From Chrysogorgia sp. JL179-B06 (lineage: Eukaryota; Cnidaria; Anthozoa; Scleralcyonacea; Chrysogorgiidae): a DNA stretch of 64,000 bases. Positions 51,952 through 64,000 of this stretch are shown in pieces. Numbering within the stretch: position 1 is the first letter of the stretch; the number at the start of each line of letters is the position of its first letter. The notes beneath the pieces were generated by a model. That model was given only the letters and a program-made list of their open reading frames with translations. It made no database searches and was not told where the DNA came from. The DNA lies in assembly GCA_035772405.1 (NCBI GenBank), contig JAYKKM010000382.1:179001-243000 (forward strand). Reading direction: 5' to 3'. Both the position numbers and the translations under genes were made by a program.

Positions 51952-53707
51952 CTTATAAAATAAAAAAGAAACAGATCAGAAACAATCAAGACAATGCTGT
52001 ATTCCATTTACAACTGAATAAAAAGTGATTTCGTTTCTTTTTTCTTCCTGAATTATTGATATCATATATGATAAATATTATCAAAATCGCGGTGGCCATC
52101 TTGGAGAAACCATCTGCTCTCTGTAGTTTCTGTCAAAGAGGAGTGGTAATTTGTATGCTAAAGAACACGAAAGCCTTCTACCACTGATTCATTTTGGCAT
52201 ATTAATAAAAAAGAAAAATATTCGCTGTCGGCTCTAGTAAAACTATTTATAAAATAACATGTATGCTACGCAGGCTCTGATTGGTCAATACCTGTGTTTG
52301 GATCAGACCATACAAACACGGAAATTTCCCACTAAAAATGTCCTTAAGTTTTGCTACTCGTTCTTTCGTATTATTTCATAAACGAAATAGCTGATGGTTT
52401 TCCCGTGTTTGGATTCTGTGATCCAAGCACTGGGAAGTTGCTCGTCTTTCGAAAAACTAAAAAATCACTCGCCTAGCGACTCGTGTTTCTCTACGCTTTT
52501 CTCCAGTCTCGCAACTTCCCGCGTGTTTGAATCACAGTATCCAAACACGGAAACCATTTCTTTAATAACTATTCTGTTTCCGTCCTTTACAGATACGCCG
52601 AGCCTTCTTGAACTTATTCTTTGTCTTTGTCTTCGTCTGGATAATAGAACTCGTTTTCCGAATGCTCACTATATTTGTTAGCTTCGCTTAATTTTCAGAT
52701 CTCCTCGAGCCTTCGGGTCTCTGTATAGTAAAGAACGGAATCCGAAACGACCGAAACCGGTGATCGAAACGACCGAAATCGCCGAAATATGCATTGACAA
52801 ATCTCGTTTATGTCACGCTTATTTGTCACGATTCATTGGCACTGCTCGTTGTAATATTTTAAAATTCCAAATATATATTTATACACATTTGTACTAATTT
52901 AACAAATAGACAACGAGAACGAGTTGTCTATGAGCAGATAGGGCGAAGCCCGAGTTGACTATCTGCTCATAGACAACGAGGGCGAGTTGTCTAATTGTTT
53001 TAGTATCAACCATAAACAACCTTTCTAACATTTTTCCAAATTTTCAGATAGTTTTACCTTTTTGTTTGTAGTAGTCTCAACATTCAAAATGTAGAGTTGC
53101 TGATGACACATGATAAACAATCGCTCACAAAAAACGAGATTGTAATTACTTTGATTCACATTTGGTATAGATATACTCCATAGGCAAAAGCGAATTCATT
53201 TTCTTATTCGAAAATGTCAAAACTGAACAATTTTCCATTACTTTCGGGCCAATGTTTTCATGATTTCGTCACTCGTATATAAATTTTAGCGGACGCTATA
53301 TGTTTGGACTAGATTCCAGGTTTGGCCGTGAAGCTTGAATATGTCGTGGCTTCTGATTGGTCAGGATAGGAATATTCCAGCATAAGAAGGTTTGTGATTG
53401 GGTAACGCTACTCGCCGTCTATCACCAATAGACAGTGAGTAGCTCAGTCAATCATAATGCCGAATTTGTTTTTTGGTTTTGGAGTAGGTAATGGGAACCA
53501 CAATGATGTCCTCAGTCCTGTATATGTAAATGTAGAAAACTATGGGGACGGGGATTGTAACAATAAGCGCATTTAGCCACTGACTATAATACGTATCATA
53601 TTGCAACGCGCGCTGGACATGCAGTGTAAACTGAATAAAAGGTATGAATAAAATACAGAAACAGAGAGTAAAGATGCGTATAATTGTATAGTGCATAGCA
53701 TAACATG

Positions 53708-53764
53708 CGGGATAACCCTGTACGCATTTCGACCTTTATTGGTCTCTTCAGCAGGGTATCGGGT
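53708..53764 (-). ncRNA. Hammerhead ribozyme candidate, block R3
   Basis: Same as the R1 motif; core intact. Confidence 0.75.
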
Positions 53765-56348
53765 TGGCAGTTGATGTTTTTAAGTTGGAAGATAAATAAT
53801 AATGCGCGGAGTAAACAAAATATGCGTGTAACTGTAAGGAAAGAAAATTTAAGTGATTGCTTACCAAAGTGTTGTTTGTTAGGGAAAGTCCAACGCGTCG
53901 TGCCATGAGTGTAGGGTTGAAAGGCTGTCGTAGTTAAAAGGTTCGTTCTCGATCGTTGTACTAGCTTGGGCTTCGTCAAATACAAATTGTCACTGAGGGC
54001 GTTTATCAGTTGGTAAAACAGTATATACGTGAGTTGCGTCATTAGTTACCAGGTCGGTTGGTGTTTCATGTATCGGTCACCACATGAGGTACATAGTCTT
54101 CCTTATTGTCCTGATTATCCCCACCTTCCCCGCTACGGGCCATCTACATCAACTTTTCTTGGGTTATAGGGTTATCTTAGTTATTAGTTATACTGCAGTT
54201 ATATTAGAGTTATACTATAGTTATCTTAGTTATACTAGTTATCTTAGTTACATTAGTTATACTAGTTATCTTAGTTATACTAGTTATTTTAGTTATTCTA
54301 GTTATATTAGTTATTTTAGTTATATTAGTTATTTTAGTTATATACTAGTTACCTTAGTTACATTAGTTATCTTAGTTATACTAGTTATCTTAGTTATTCT
54401 AGTTATACATATTAGTTATCTTAGTTCATAGTTAATATTATTAATTATTCTTAGTTATACTGGTTTTCCACTCCTGAGGCGGCATTTCACTTCTGATAAG
54501 AACTCCTCTTACTTGCGTTCAGCTCTCGACATCCGGTTGTTCTCAGCACTCCAAAATTGCACAGAACTCTGCGCAGCACTTACTACCAATTGGTAACCTA
54601 TAGTATTAGTTATATAACAGTAGTTATCTTAGTTATATTAGTTACATTAGTTATACTAGTTATCTTAGTTACATTAGTATACTAGTTATCTTAGTTACAT
54701 TAGTTATACTAGTTATCTTAGTTACATTAGTTATACTAGCTAGTTATCTTAATTATTCTAGTTATTTTTAGTTACACTTGTTATCTTAGTTATACCACAG
54801 GTTATACCAGTTATCTAAGTGGTGAGGGGGATTAGTCCGTGTGTTTAGGGGATAGTAAGGTAAATAACCGGAGTTTAAGATCGTAAGTATTGTAAGTTTA
54901 ATATTACGTGTAGAATATGTAGATAATACACGAAGATATCAAAGCTAAAGGCCAACGGCATGTAATCTGCTCTTTATTTGGACAGTGCTTTCTACGTTGT
55001 GTGTCGCGTTGCTAAATTAACTGTCAAATAGCAAGACTGTACGGTGTAATAATGTAGAAGTTAAGGGGGAAGGGTTTAGCAGCAAAAGCTAAAGGCCAAC
55101 GGCATGAAATTTGCTCTTTGGACAATGCTTAACACATGGTGTTATGATATTTGCGCTATTATCCGTCGGTTGTCAAAACTATAAGTGTAGGTATGACTGT
55201 ACGGTGTAATAATGTAGAAGTTAAAGGGGAAGGGTTTAGCAGCAAAAGCTGAAGGCCAACGGCATGAAATATGCTCTTTGGACAATGCTTAACACATGGT
55301 GTTATGATATTTGCGCTATTATCCGTCGATTGTCAAAACTGTAAGGTGTAGGTATGACTGTACGGTGTAATAATGTAGAAGTTAAAGGGGAAGGGTTTAG
55401 CAGCAAAAGCTAAAGGCCAACGGCATGAAATATGCTCTTTGGACAATGCTTAACACATGGTGTTATGATATTTGCGCTATTATCCGTCGATTGTCAAAAC
55501 TGTAAAGTGTAGGTATGAGGTACAAAGTCTTCCTTATTGATGTGGCGTAATGTTAAATTTGTCACTTAATTATTAATGGCGTAATGTTAAATTTGTCACC
55601 ACGACAAAGTCACTATTTTATTAGTTATACTTGTTATCTTAGTTATACTAGTTATCTTAGTGGTAATTAAGGGGGTAAGTCCGTGTGTTTAGGGCATAAT
55701 AAGGGAGATAACCGGGGTTCAAGATCGTGAGTATTGTTAATTGCTGCCGTAGGCAGCACACTAATCTTGACAAGGGTTATCTATGTCTCGTGCGACCTCT
55801 TTCCGCACCTATGTATAGTCAACGAGATCTCGATATATGTGAAAATTTCCTAGGCCGGTGGATGTTCAGTTTTATGACGTTTTGTGACGTAGTTTAGTTT
55901 GCTCTGGAACGAGATTGATAACATACTCCAGAGGGTTATTCGTTTTCACGGAAGTTGTACGGAATTAATGTTCGGAACTTGTCAACGCCACCACGAACAT
56001 GGTATTTTCTGATCACGCAACGCCATGAGGTGAGTCCTTTGGTGCTGTTGGGAATTTCAATTCATTTCAGTGAGGAGATATTCTGTTTGGAGAGGGCCTG
56101 ATCGCAGGTTAAAGGTAAGACGACTAAGATAGTTCTGTGTGCTTAGTTTTTCTTGTTTGTCTCGTGTGTACACGCAACTCAAATCAAACGAAGTCATTGT
56201 GCTCGTTAAAATCAAACCTAGCGAAGCCGGTGACATTTGACAGTTCTCGCCAAAGACAATACTCAATATTTACAAACGAAGGTTTGTGCCTGTTGCTCAA
56301 CAAACTTACATCTGTGCAGAAAAAAACCTTGTCATTACTTTACCTGAA

Positions 56349-57288
56349 ATGGGAGTGACAATCGATCAATATCGTGCCCGAATTGGTGGACACAACAACG
56401 TAAGAATCAAACAGGATTCAAGACCACTCGAAGAATAGAAACAGGATTCAAGACCACTCGAAGAAAGAATAGATATAATCTTTTCTGGAACAACATTGAT
56501 GTTAATTCAGTTGGTTGTAACAACCAGTATGCACATTTTTAGACGATTTACATATTCAGTCATAACATGACCAGTTCCTACGGTCAGTTTCGCTACTGGT
56601 GACAACTATGGTATTACTAGTATTGATGCAAATATTTTACTAAGTGTATATTTATATTTTCCAACAGCAAGTGATGGTGATGTGTATGTTATTGTTGCTC
56701 TGTTGTTGAGAATGGCAAATGATGTCGAAGAAAATCCTGGTCTCACAATATACGATGTTGTTCAACCTCGTACCAACAAGTGGAACATCCCACCATGTAC
56801 CCAGGGCATTTTCCCTCCACGGTGGAAGGTCGGCGAAAATGTCCCTGGGATCGGCTGGTCCATTCTATAATGCGATTGGCTTGTCATAAAACTCCAATTA
56901 ATTCAGCCGAGTATAATTTATTCATCTAAATCTGAATGCTGTCTTTAAATTGTACAGCAAATTAGAAGTGATAACTTTCACTAAATTGGATATATGCTTC
57001 TTCATACCTTTTGTAAGAGATAACCATGGATGTATGGTAAATTATTAATCTTGTTAGCTGCTTTTATGCCGACAAATGCTCACATGAACAACTCTGATTA
57101 TTTTTCAATTGTTCAGGTCAACCAGAAATTCTGGGTGTCATGTGACCAGCCGATCCCAGGGCCATTTTCGCAGACCTTCCACCGTGGAAGAAAAATGGGT
57201 ATGAGGTTGGATGTTGTTGACCCAAGTAAAACGATTTGTGCTGATTTTAGACAAGGCAATACAAAACAATTTAAACAAAATGTGCAAT
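56349..57288 (+). pseudogene. Helitron-associated ORF scraps with 2A-like motif
   Basis: Pieces in order: MGVTIDQYRARIGGHNN (56349-56438), a tandemly duplicated ~30-bp stretch causing a stop, then LLLRMANDVEENPGLTIYDV (56700-56759), then after the 447-bp insertion DVVDPSKTICADFRQGN (57210-57260) and a stop at 57288. DVEENPG matches the D-x-E-x-N-P-G core of ribosome-skipping 2A peptides, but the next residue is Leu (CTC) where function requires Pro. Non-functional remnant. Confidence 0.6.
56763..57209. mobile_element. 447-bp MITE nested in the Helitron-like ORF, 9-bp target duplication
   Basis: Ends CAACCTCGTACC / GGTATGAGGTTG with longer internal arms (CCACGGTGGAAGGTC, CCCTGGGATCGGCTGGTC and complements). 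Flanked by GATGTTGTT at 56754-56762 and 57210-57218. Excising it rejoins the ORF in frame at DVV. A 9-bp duplication suggests a Mutator-type mobiliser. Confidence 0.85.
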
Positions 57289-58175
57289 AATACATTATCA
57301 AATAACAAACATTAATGCATGGGATTCATCATTCCTAAATGTCACATTGTGTGTTGGAAATAACCTTTATACTTGTATAAGAATTATGTTAATAAAACCT
57401 TTTTGCTCTGATAAAATGTATTCTTTGCAATATAGTGACTCATTTGCCGGTGATTGGTTTATGGCAACTAACAATCCACCTTATTATTTTTGAAAATGCA
57501 CTCAATATTCTATTTTTGGAGTCTCGGTTAAACTATCAACATTGCTTGCCAACTGTTGATTGCAACACTGTTGCAATTTTTAAGACATCTGAAGGGAACA
57601 TCTGAAGGGATGTGTGCTAATAACCGTCGAAGGTAATAAATAACCTGGTATTTCTCGCTTTGGTAATTAATTATTGATGATTGAAAAAAATTTGTGACCA
57701 TAAATGCGATAACAAAGCAGTTTCCCCTACGGTTCTACCCGCGCCTCTTTACGTCGCCAATCTGTCTTGTAAAATATTGGAATTTCTTTGAAATGAGGCA
57801 GCACTTCACTTGCGATAGTAATTTCTAGTATACGAAGATTAGTTAGGTGTTGATAAATAAAAGCTAAAGCCAACGGCATGAAATCTGCTCTTTGGACAGT
57901 GCTTTCTACATTGTGTGTCGCGTTGCTAAATTAACTGTCAAATAGCAAGACTGTAAGGTGTAATAATGTAGAAGTTAAAGGGGAAGGGTATAGCAGCAAA
58001 AGCTAAAGGCCAACGGCATGAAATTTGCTCTTTGGACAATGCTTAACACGTGGTGTTATGATATTTGCGCTATTATATCCGTCAATTGTCAAAACTGTAA
58101 AGTGTAGTGAAGTAGGGACTATACAATTGTGGCGAGCCTGGATTAGCTCTATCCTTTCGCTACAAGAGATATTCA

Positions 58176-60798
58176 TTGTTTTTTGGTTTTGGAGTAGGTA
58201 ATGGGAACCACAATGATGTCCTCAGTCCTGTATATGTAAATGTAGAAAACTATGGGGACGGGGATTGTAACAATAAGCGCATTTAGCCACTGACTATAAT
58301 ACGTATCATATTGCAACGCGCGCTGGACATGCAGTGTAAACTGAATAAAAGGTATGAATAAAATACAGAAACAGAGAGTAAAGATGCGTATAATTGTATA
58401 GTGCATAGCATAACATGCGGGATAACCCTGTACGCATTTCGACCTTTATTGGTCTCTTCAGCAGGGTATCGGGTTGGCAGTTGATGTTTTTAAGTTGGAA
58501 GATAAATAATAATGCGCGGAGTAAACAAAATATGCGTGTAACTGTAAGGAAAGAAAATTTAAGTGATTGCTTACCAAAGTGTTGTTTGTTAGGGAAAGTC
58601 CAACGCGTCGTGCCATGAGTGTAGGGTTGAAAGGCTGTCGTAGTTAAAAGGTTCGTTCTCGATCGTTTGTACTAGCTTGGGCTTCGTCAAATACAAATTG
58701 TCACTGAGGGCGTTTATCAGTTGGTAAAACAGTATATACGTGAGTTGCGTCATTAGTTACCAGGTCGGTTGGTGTTTCATGTATCGGTCACCACATGAGG
58801 TACATAGTCTTCCTTATTGTCCTGATTATCCCCACCTTCCCCGCTACGGGCCATCTACATCAACTTTTCTTGGGTTATAGGGTTATCTTAGTTATTAGTT
58901 ATACTGCAGTTATATTAGAGTTATACTATAGTTATCTTAGTTATACTAGTTATCTTAGTTACATTAGTTATACTAGTTATCTTAGTTATACTAGTTATTT
59001 TAGTTATTCTAGTTATATTAGTTATTTTAGTTATATTAGTTATTTTAGTTATATACTAGTTACCTTAGTTACATTAGTTATCTTAGTTATACTAGTTATC
59101 TTAGTTATTCTAGTTATACATATTAGTTATCTTAGTTCATAGTTAATATTATTAATTATTCTTAGTTATACTGGTTTTCCACTCCTGAGGCGGCATTTCA
59201 CTTCTGATAAGAACTCCTCTTACTTGCGTTCAGCTCTCGACATCCGGTTGTTCTCAGCACTCCAAAATTGCACAGAACTCTGCGCAGCACTTACTACCAA
59301 TTGGTAACCTATAGTATTAGTTATATAACAGTAGTTATCTTAGTTATATTAGTTACATTAGTTATACTAGTTATCTTAGTTACATTAGTATACTAGTTAT
59401 CTTAGTTACATTAGTTATACTAGTTATCTTAGTTACATTAGTTATACTAGCTAGTTATCTTAATTATTCTAGTTATTTTAGTTACACTTGTTATCTTAGT
59501 TATACCACAGGTTATACCAGTTATCTAAGTGGTGAGGGGGATTAGTCCGTGTGTTTAGGGGATAGTAAGGTAAATAACCGGAGTTTAAGATCGTAAGTAT
59601 TGTAAGTTTAATATTACGTGTAGAATATGTAGATAATACACGAAGATATCAAAGCTAAAGGCCAACGGCATGTAATCTGCTCTTTATTTGGACAGTGCTT
59701 TCTACGTTGTGTGTCGCGTTGCTAAATTAACTGTCAAATAGCAAGACTGTACGGTGTAATAATGTAGAAGTTAAGGGGGAAGGGTTTAGCAGCAAAAGCT
59801 AAAGGCCAACGGCATGAAATTTGCTCTTTGGACAATGCTTAACACATGGTGTTATGATATTTGCGCTATTATCCGTCGGTTGTCAAAACTATAAGTGTAG
59901 GTATGACTGTACGGTGTAATAATGTAGAAGTTAAAGGGGAAGGGTTTAGCAGCAAAAGCTGAAGGCCCAACGGCATGAAATATGCTCTTTGGACAATGCT
60001 TAACACATGGTGTTATGATATTTGCGCTATTATCCGTCGATTGTCAAAACTGTAAGGTGTAGGTATGACTGTACGGTGTAATAATGTAGAAGTTAAAGGG
60101 GAAGGGTTTAGCAGCAAAAGCTAAAGGCCAACGGCATGAAATATGCTCTTTGGACAATGCTTAACACATGGTGTTATGATATTTGCGCTATTATCCGTCG
60201 ATTGTCAAAACTGTAAAGTGTAGGTATGAGGTACAAAGTCTTCCTTATTGATGTGGCGTAATGTTAAATTTGTCACTTAATTATTAATGGCGTAATGTTA
60301 AATTTGTCACCACGACAAAGTCACTATTTTATTAGTTATACTTGTTATCTTAGTTATACTAGTTATCTTAGTGGTAATTAAGGGGGTAAGTCCGTGTGTT
60401 TAGGGCATAATAAGGGAGATAACCGGGGTTCAAGATCGTGAGTATTGTTAATATACGAAGATTAGTTAGGTGTTGATAAATAAAAGCTAAAGCCAACGGC
60501 ATGAAATCTGCTCTTTGGACAGTGCTTTCTACATTGTGTGTCGCGTTGCTAAATTAACTGTCAAATAGCAAGACTGTAAGGTGTAATAATGTAGAAGTTA
60601 AAGGGGAAGGGTATAGCAGCAAAAGCTAAAGGCCAACGGCATGAAATTTGCTCTTTGGACAATGCTTAACACGTGGTGTTATGATATTTGCGCTATTATA
60701 TCCGTCAATTGTCAAAACTGTAAAGTGTAGTGAAGTAGGGACTATACAATTGTGGCGAGCCTGGATTAGCTCTATCCTTTCGCTACAAGAGATATTCA
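58176..60798. repeat. Segmental block R4
   Basis: Full-length, near-identical R block with one or two 1-base indels (for example near 58665 and 59966). Hammerhead at 58418-58474. Confidence 0.92.
58418..58474 (-). ncRNA. Hammerhead ribozyme candidate, block R4
   Basis: Same as the R1 motif; core intact. Confidence 0.75.
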
Positions 60799-61974
60799 TT
60801 GTTTTTTGGTTTTGGAGTAGGTAATGGGAACCACAATGATGTCCTCAGTCCTGTATATGTAAATGTAGAAAACTATGGGGACGGGGATTGTAACAATAAG
60901 CGCATTTAGCCACTGACTATAATACGTATCATATTGCAACGCGCGCTGGACATGCAGTGTAAACTGAATAAAAGGTATGAATAAAATACAGAAACAGAGA
61001 GTAAAGATGCGTATAATTGTATAGTGCATAGCATAACATGCGGGATAACCCTGTACGCATTTCGACCTTTATTGGTCTCTTCAGCAGGGTATCGGGTTGG
61101 CAGTTGATGTTTTTAAGTTGGAAGATAAATAATAATGCGCGGAGTAAACAAAATATGCGTGTAACTGTAAGGAAAGAAAATTTAAGTGATTGCTTACCAA
61201 AGTGTTGTTTGTTAGGGAAAGTCCAACGCGTCGTGCCATGAGTGTAGGGTTGAAAGGCTGTCGTAGTTAAAAGGTTCGTTCTCGATCGTTGTACTAGCTT
61301 GGGCTTCGTCAAATACAAATTGTCACTGAGGGCGTTTATCAGTTGGTAAAACAGTATATACGTGAGTTGCGTCATTAGTTACCAGGTCGGTTGGTGTTTC
61401 ATGTATCGGTCACCACATGAGGTACATAGTCTTCCTTATTGTCCTGATTATCCCCACCTTCCCCGCTACGGGCCATCTACATCAACTTTTCTTGGGTTAT
61501 AGGGTTATCTTAGTTATTAGTTATACTGCAGTTATATTAGAGTTATACTATAGTTATCTTAGTTATACTAGTTATCTTAGTTACATTAGTTATACTAGTT
61601 ATCTTAGTTATACTAGTTATTTTAGTTATTCTAGTTATATTAGTTATTTTAGTTATATTAGTTATTTTAGTTATATACTAGTTACCTTAGTTACATTAGT
61701 TATCTTAGTTATACTAGTTATCTTAGTTATTCTAGTTATACATATTAGTTATCTTAGTTCATAGTTAATATTATTAATTATTCTTAGTTATACTGGTTTT
61801 CCACTCCTGAGGCGGCATTTCACTTCTGATAAGAACTCCTCTTACTTGCGTTCAGCTCTCGACATCCGGTTGTTCTCAGCACTCCAAAATTGCACAGAAC
61901 TCTGCGCAGCACTTACTACCAATTGGTAACCTATAGTATTAGTTATATAACAGTAGTTATCTTAGTTATATTAG
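60799..61974. repeat. Segmental block R5 (truncated)
   Basis: Ends at the same TTATATTAG breakpoint as R2. Hammerhead at 61041-61097. Confidence 0.92.
61041..61097 (-). ncRNA. Hammerhead ribozyme candidate, block R5
   Basis: Same as the R1 motif; core intact. Confidence 0.75.
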
Positions 61975-62100
61975 AATATACAAATCCTTAGAATATATAA
62001 ATCCTTAGAATATATAAATCCTTAGAATATATATATATATATATATATATATAGTAAGAACAAAAGAGACGAACTTTGGTTACTTCATTTAAACTTTATT

Positions 62101-62161
62101 TCACTACAGATCTGTTTCGTATGGAAAGCTATATTAGCTTACCACACTCATCAGGTGAGTA
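62101..62161 (-). ncRNA. Hammerhead ribozyme candidate, block E3
   Basis: Identical core and helices to the E1 motif. Confidence 0.8.
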
Positions 62162-62648
62162 TTGCGACTGGTGTTACAAAGCGGAAACTTGATATTGTAT
62201 TGATATTGTATTGATATTGAAACTTGATATTGTATTTTATATATATATATATATTATAAAAAGAAAGACAAAAAGACAAACTTGATTACTCATTTGAATT
62301 TTAAATTAATATATTCGTAGTGGAATGACAGGTTAATCCATATTGATTCGTAAAGTGCTCATCAATAAAGGAGCGTGGGAAGCCTCGCATGTCGATTTGA
62401 CCCACGAGAAACGTCATATGGACGTTTCTCTGGAGAACCCCACCCCCCTTAGGAACGTCATACATAGTTATCGAAATGTTATTGTGTATATAAACACTGC
62501 AAAACTACCGTTAAAGCCTAACGTCTTCAAAGAGTACTTTCTACTCTTTAAAAAAAACTGTCCAGGATTGGCACTTTAAAAAGTACGGTTTTTTTTCCCT
62601 TCTAAGAACCTCTGTCGTTCAGCATTATTAAAGACGATAAAACATTGA

Positions 62649-62854
62649 TTACTCACTTTCCGAGTCAATATCGCCAACATGCTCGTACTCGTCAACGTTT
62701 CCTGCCATTATATATGCAGTAAATAATGCAAGAATGACAGTGGTAGCGATAGAGTTATAAAACAGAGTTTGTTTTGCTCCAATTAAATTGAAAAATAATC
62801 CCATAGCTGTACCGCCGACTCCAAGTCCAAAGGCAAAAGACAACTCGGTCAGTC
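62649..62854 (-). pseudogene. Orphan copy of MFS terminal exon (E3)
   Basis: Open frame with the same protein sequence as E2 (TAYIMAGNVDEY). Splice acceptor retained. Confidence 0.8.
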
Positions 62855-64000
62855 CTTATAAAATAAAAAAGAAACAGATCAGAAACAATCAAGACAATGC
62901 TGTATTCCATTTACAACTGAATAAAAAGTGATTTCGTTTCTTTTTTCTTCCTGAATTATTGATATCATATATGATACATATTATCAAAATCGCGGTGGCC
63001 ATCTTGGAGAAACCATCTGCTCTCTGTAGTTTCTGTCAAAGAGGAGTGGTAATTTGTATGCTAAAGAACACGAAAGCCTTCTACCACTGATTCATTTTGG
63101 CATATTAATAAAAAAGAAAAATATTCGCTGTCGGCTATAGTAAAAACTATTTATAAAATAACATGTATGCTACGCAGGCTCTGATTGGTCAATACCTGTG
63201 TTTGGATCAGACCATACAAACACGGAAATTTCCCACTAAAAATGTCCTTAAGTTTTGCTACTCGTTCTTTCGTATTATTTCATAAACGAAATAGCTGATG
63301 GTTTTCCCGTGTTTGGATTCTGTGATCCAAGCACTGGGAAGTTGCTCGACTTTCGAAAAAACTACGCTTTTCTCCAGTCTCGCAACTTCCCGCGTGTTTG
63401 AATCACAGTATCCAAACACGGAAACCATTTCTTTAATAACTATTCTGTTTCCGTCCTTTACAGATACGCCGAGCCTTCTTGAACTTATTCTTTGTCTTTG
63501 TCTTCGTCTGGATAATAGAACTCGTTTTCCGAATGCTCACTATATTTGTTAGCTTCGCTTAATTTTCAGATCTCCTCGAGCCTTCGGGTCTCTGTATAGT
63601 AAAGAACGGAATCCGAAACGACCGAAACCGGTGATCGAAACGACCGAAATCGCCGAAATATGCATTGACAAATCTCGTTTATGTCACGCTTATTTGTCAC
63701 GATTCATTGGCACTGCTCGTTGTAATATTTTAAAATTCCAAATATATATTTATACACATTTGTACTAATTTAACAAATAGACAACGAGAACGAGTTGTCT
63801 ATGAGCAGATAGGGCGAAGCCCGAGTTGACTATCTGCTCATAGACAACGAGGGCGAGTTGTCTAATTGTTTTAGTATCAACCATAAACAACCTTTCTAAC
63901 ATTTTTCCAAATTTTCAGATAGTTTTACCTTTTTGTTTGTAGTAGTCTCAACATTCAAAATGTAGAGTTACTGATGACACATGATAAACAATCGCTCACA

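Larger units (their letters stand above)
51073..53465. repeat. Segmental block E2
   Basis: Near-identical to E1 (offset 6,191 bp), with terminal-exon copy 51746-51951, foldback 52400-52551 and palindrome 52907-52994. Confidence 0.92.
55741..57828 (+). mobile_element. Helitron-like insertion (non-autonomous, 2.09 kb)
   Basis: By comparison with R1 and R4 the insertion is exact: it lies between A (55740) and T (57829), has no target duplication and ends in CTAG, three features of Helitrons. The 5' end TTGCTGCC is not the usual TC and folds into GCTGCC/GGCAGC; a clear 3' hairpin was not seen. Coding scraps resemble proteins I associate with cnidarian Helitron-type elements (2A motif followed by VVDPSKTICADF). 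The helicase and Rep domains are absent. Confidence 0.6.
53466..58175. repeat. Segmental block R3, interrupted by a Helitron-like insertion
   Basis: Near-identical to R1 outside 55741-57828. Removing the insertion restores GTTAA|TATACGAAG as in R1 and R4 and a block of 2,622 bp. Hammerhead at 53708-53764. Confidence 0.92.
61975..64000. repeat. Segmental block E3 (runs off the window)
   Basis: Near-identical to E2, with a small deletion inside the CGTGTTTGGAT foldback (near 63350-63365). Carries terminal-exon copy 62649-62854 and palindrome 63778-63865. Confidence 0.92.

Noticed and set aside
56721..56744. Functional 2A ribosome-skipping site or viral insertion
   Set aside because: The essential Pro after NPG is Leu, frames around it are broken, and the context is a Helitron-like element rather than a virus.

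Overview
The window is animal (metazoan) nuclear DNA, A+T-rich, with small exons separated by long, transposon-packed introns. The mix of Penelope-like elements, hammerhead ribozyme motifs, TTAA-flanked elements, THAP and P2X7-tail domains and a Helitron-type 2A motif fits a marine invertebrate. An anthozoan cnidarian is my guess from repeat style, not something the sequence proves.

Only two host genes are well supported. (1) The 3' part of a cytosolic cysteinyl-tRNA synthetase gene (CARS1 type) runs on the + strand from 1036 to 29924. Eleven exons were found, including the KMSKS exon and the lysine-rich C-terminal extension; the 5' exons lie before the window. (2) An MFSD6-like major facilitator gene lies on the - strand, with a large exon at 42544-43810 and a terminal exon at 40208-40413. 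A small tRNA-Leu cluster (37641-38398) lies between them.

The CARS1 introns are a layered record of insertions. They hold TTAA-flanked MITEs (often sharing one TTAA), foldbacks, LINE tails, a BEL/Pao relic, several Penelope-like (PLE) ends and two tandem minisatellites. The most notable insertion is a 3.56-kb TTAA/TIR transposon (15721-19278). It carries two convergent broken genes: a THAP transposase-type gene and a gene for the P2X7 C-terminal ('ballast') zinc domain. 30-39 kb holds a diverged tandem duplication, another TTAA element with two convergent genes, and a second copy of a RecQ-like-helicase element also seen at 24.4 kb.

From about 44.9 kb to the end is a near-identical segmental array. 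Block E (about 2.4 kb) contains a copy of the MFS terminal exon. Block R has a 2,622-bp period. The order is E1-R1-R2(truncated)-E2-R3-R4-R5(truncated)-E3, and R3 alone is interrupted by a 2.09-kb Helitron-like insertion (55741-57828), itself split by a 447-bp MITE. Every E carries one, and every R another, hammerhead ribozyme with a complete core, all on the - strand: eight in the array. Further hammerhead candidates sit in PLE ends at 9.15, 22.55, 27.75 and 29.59 kb.

Limits: everything is read by eye. Exon borders are inferred from GT/AG and reading phase, and family names come from motif recognition without a database search.
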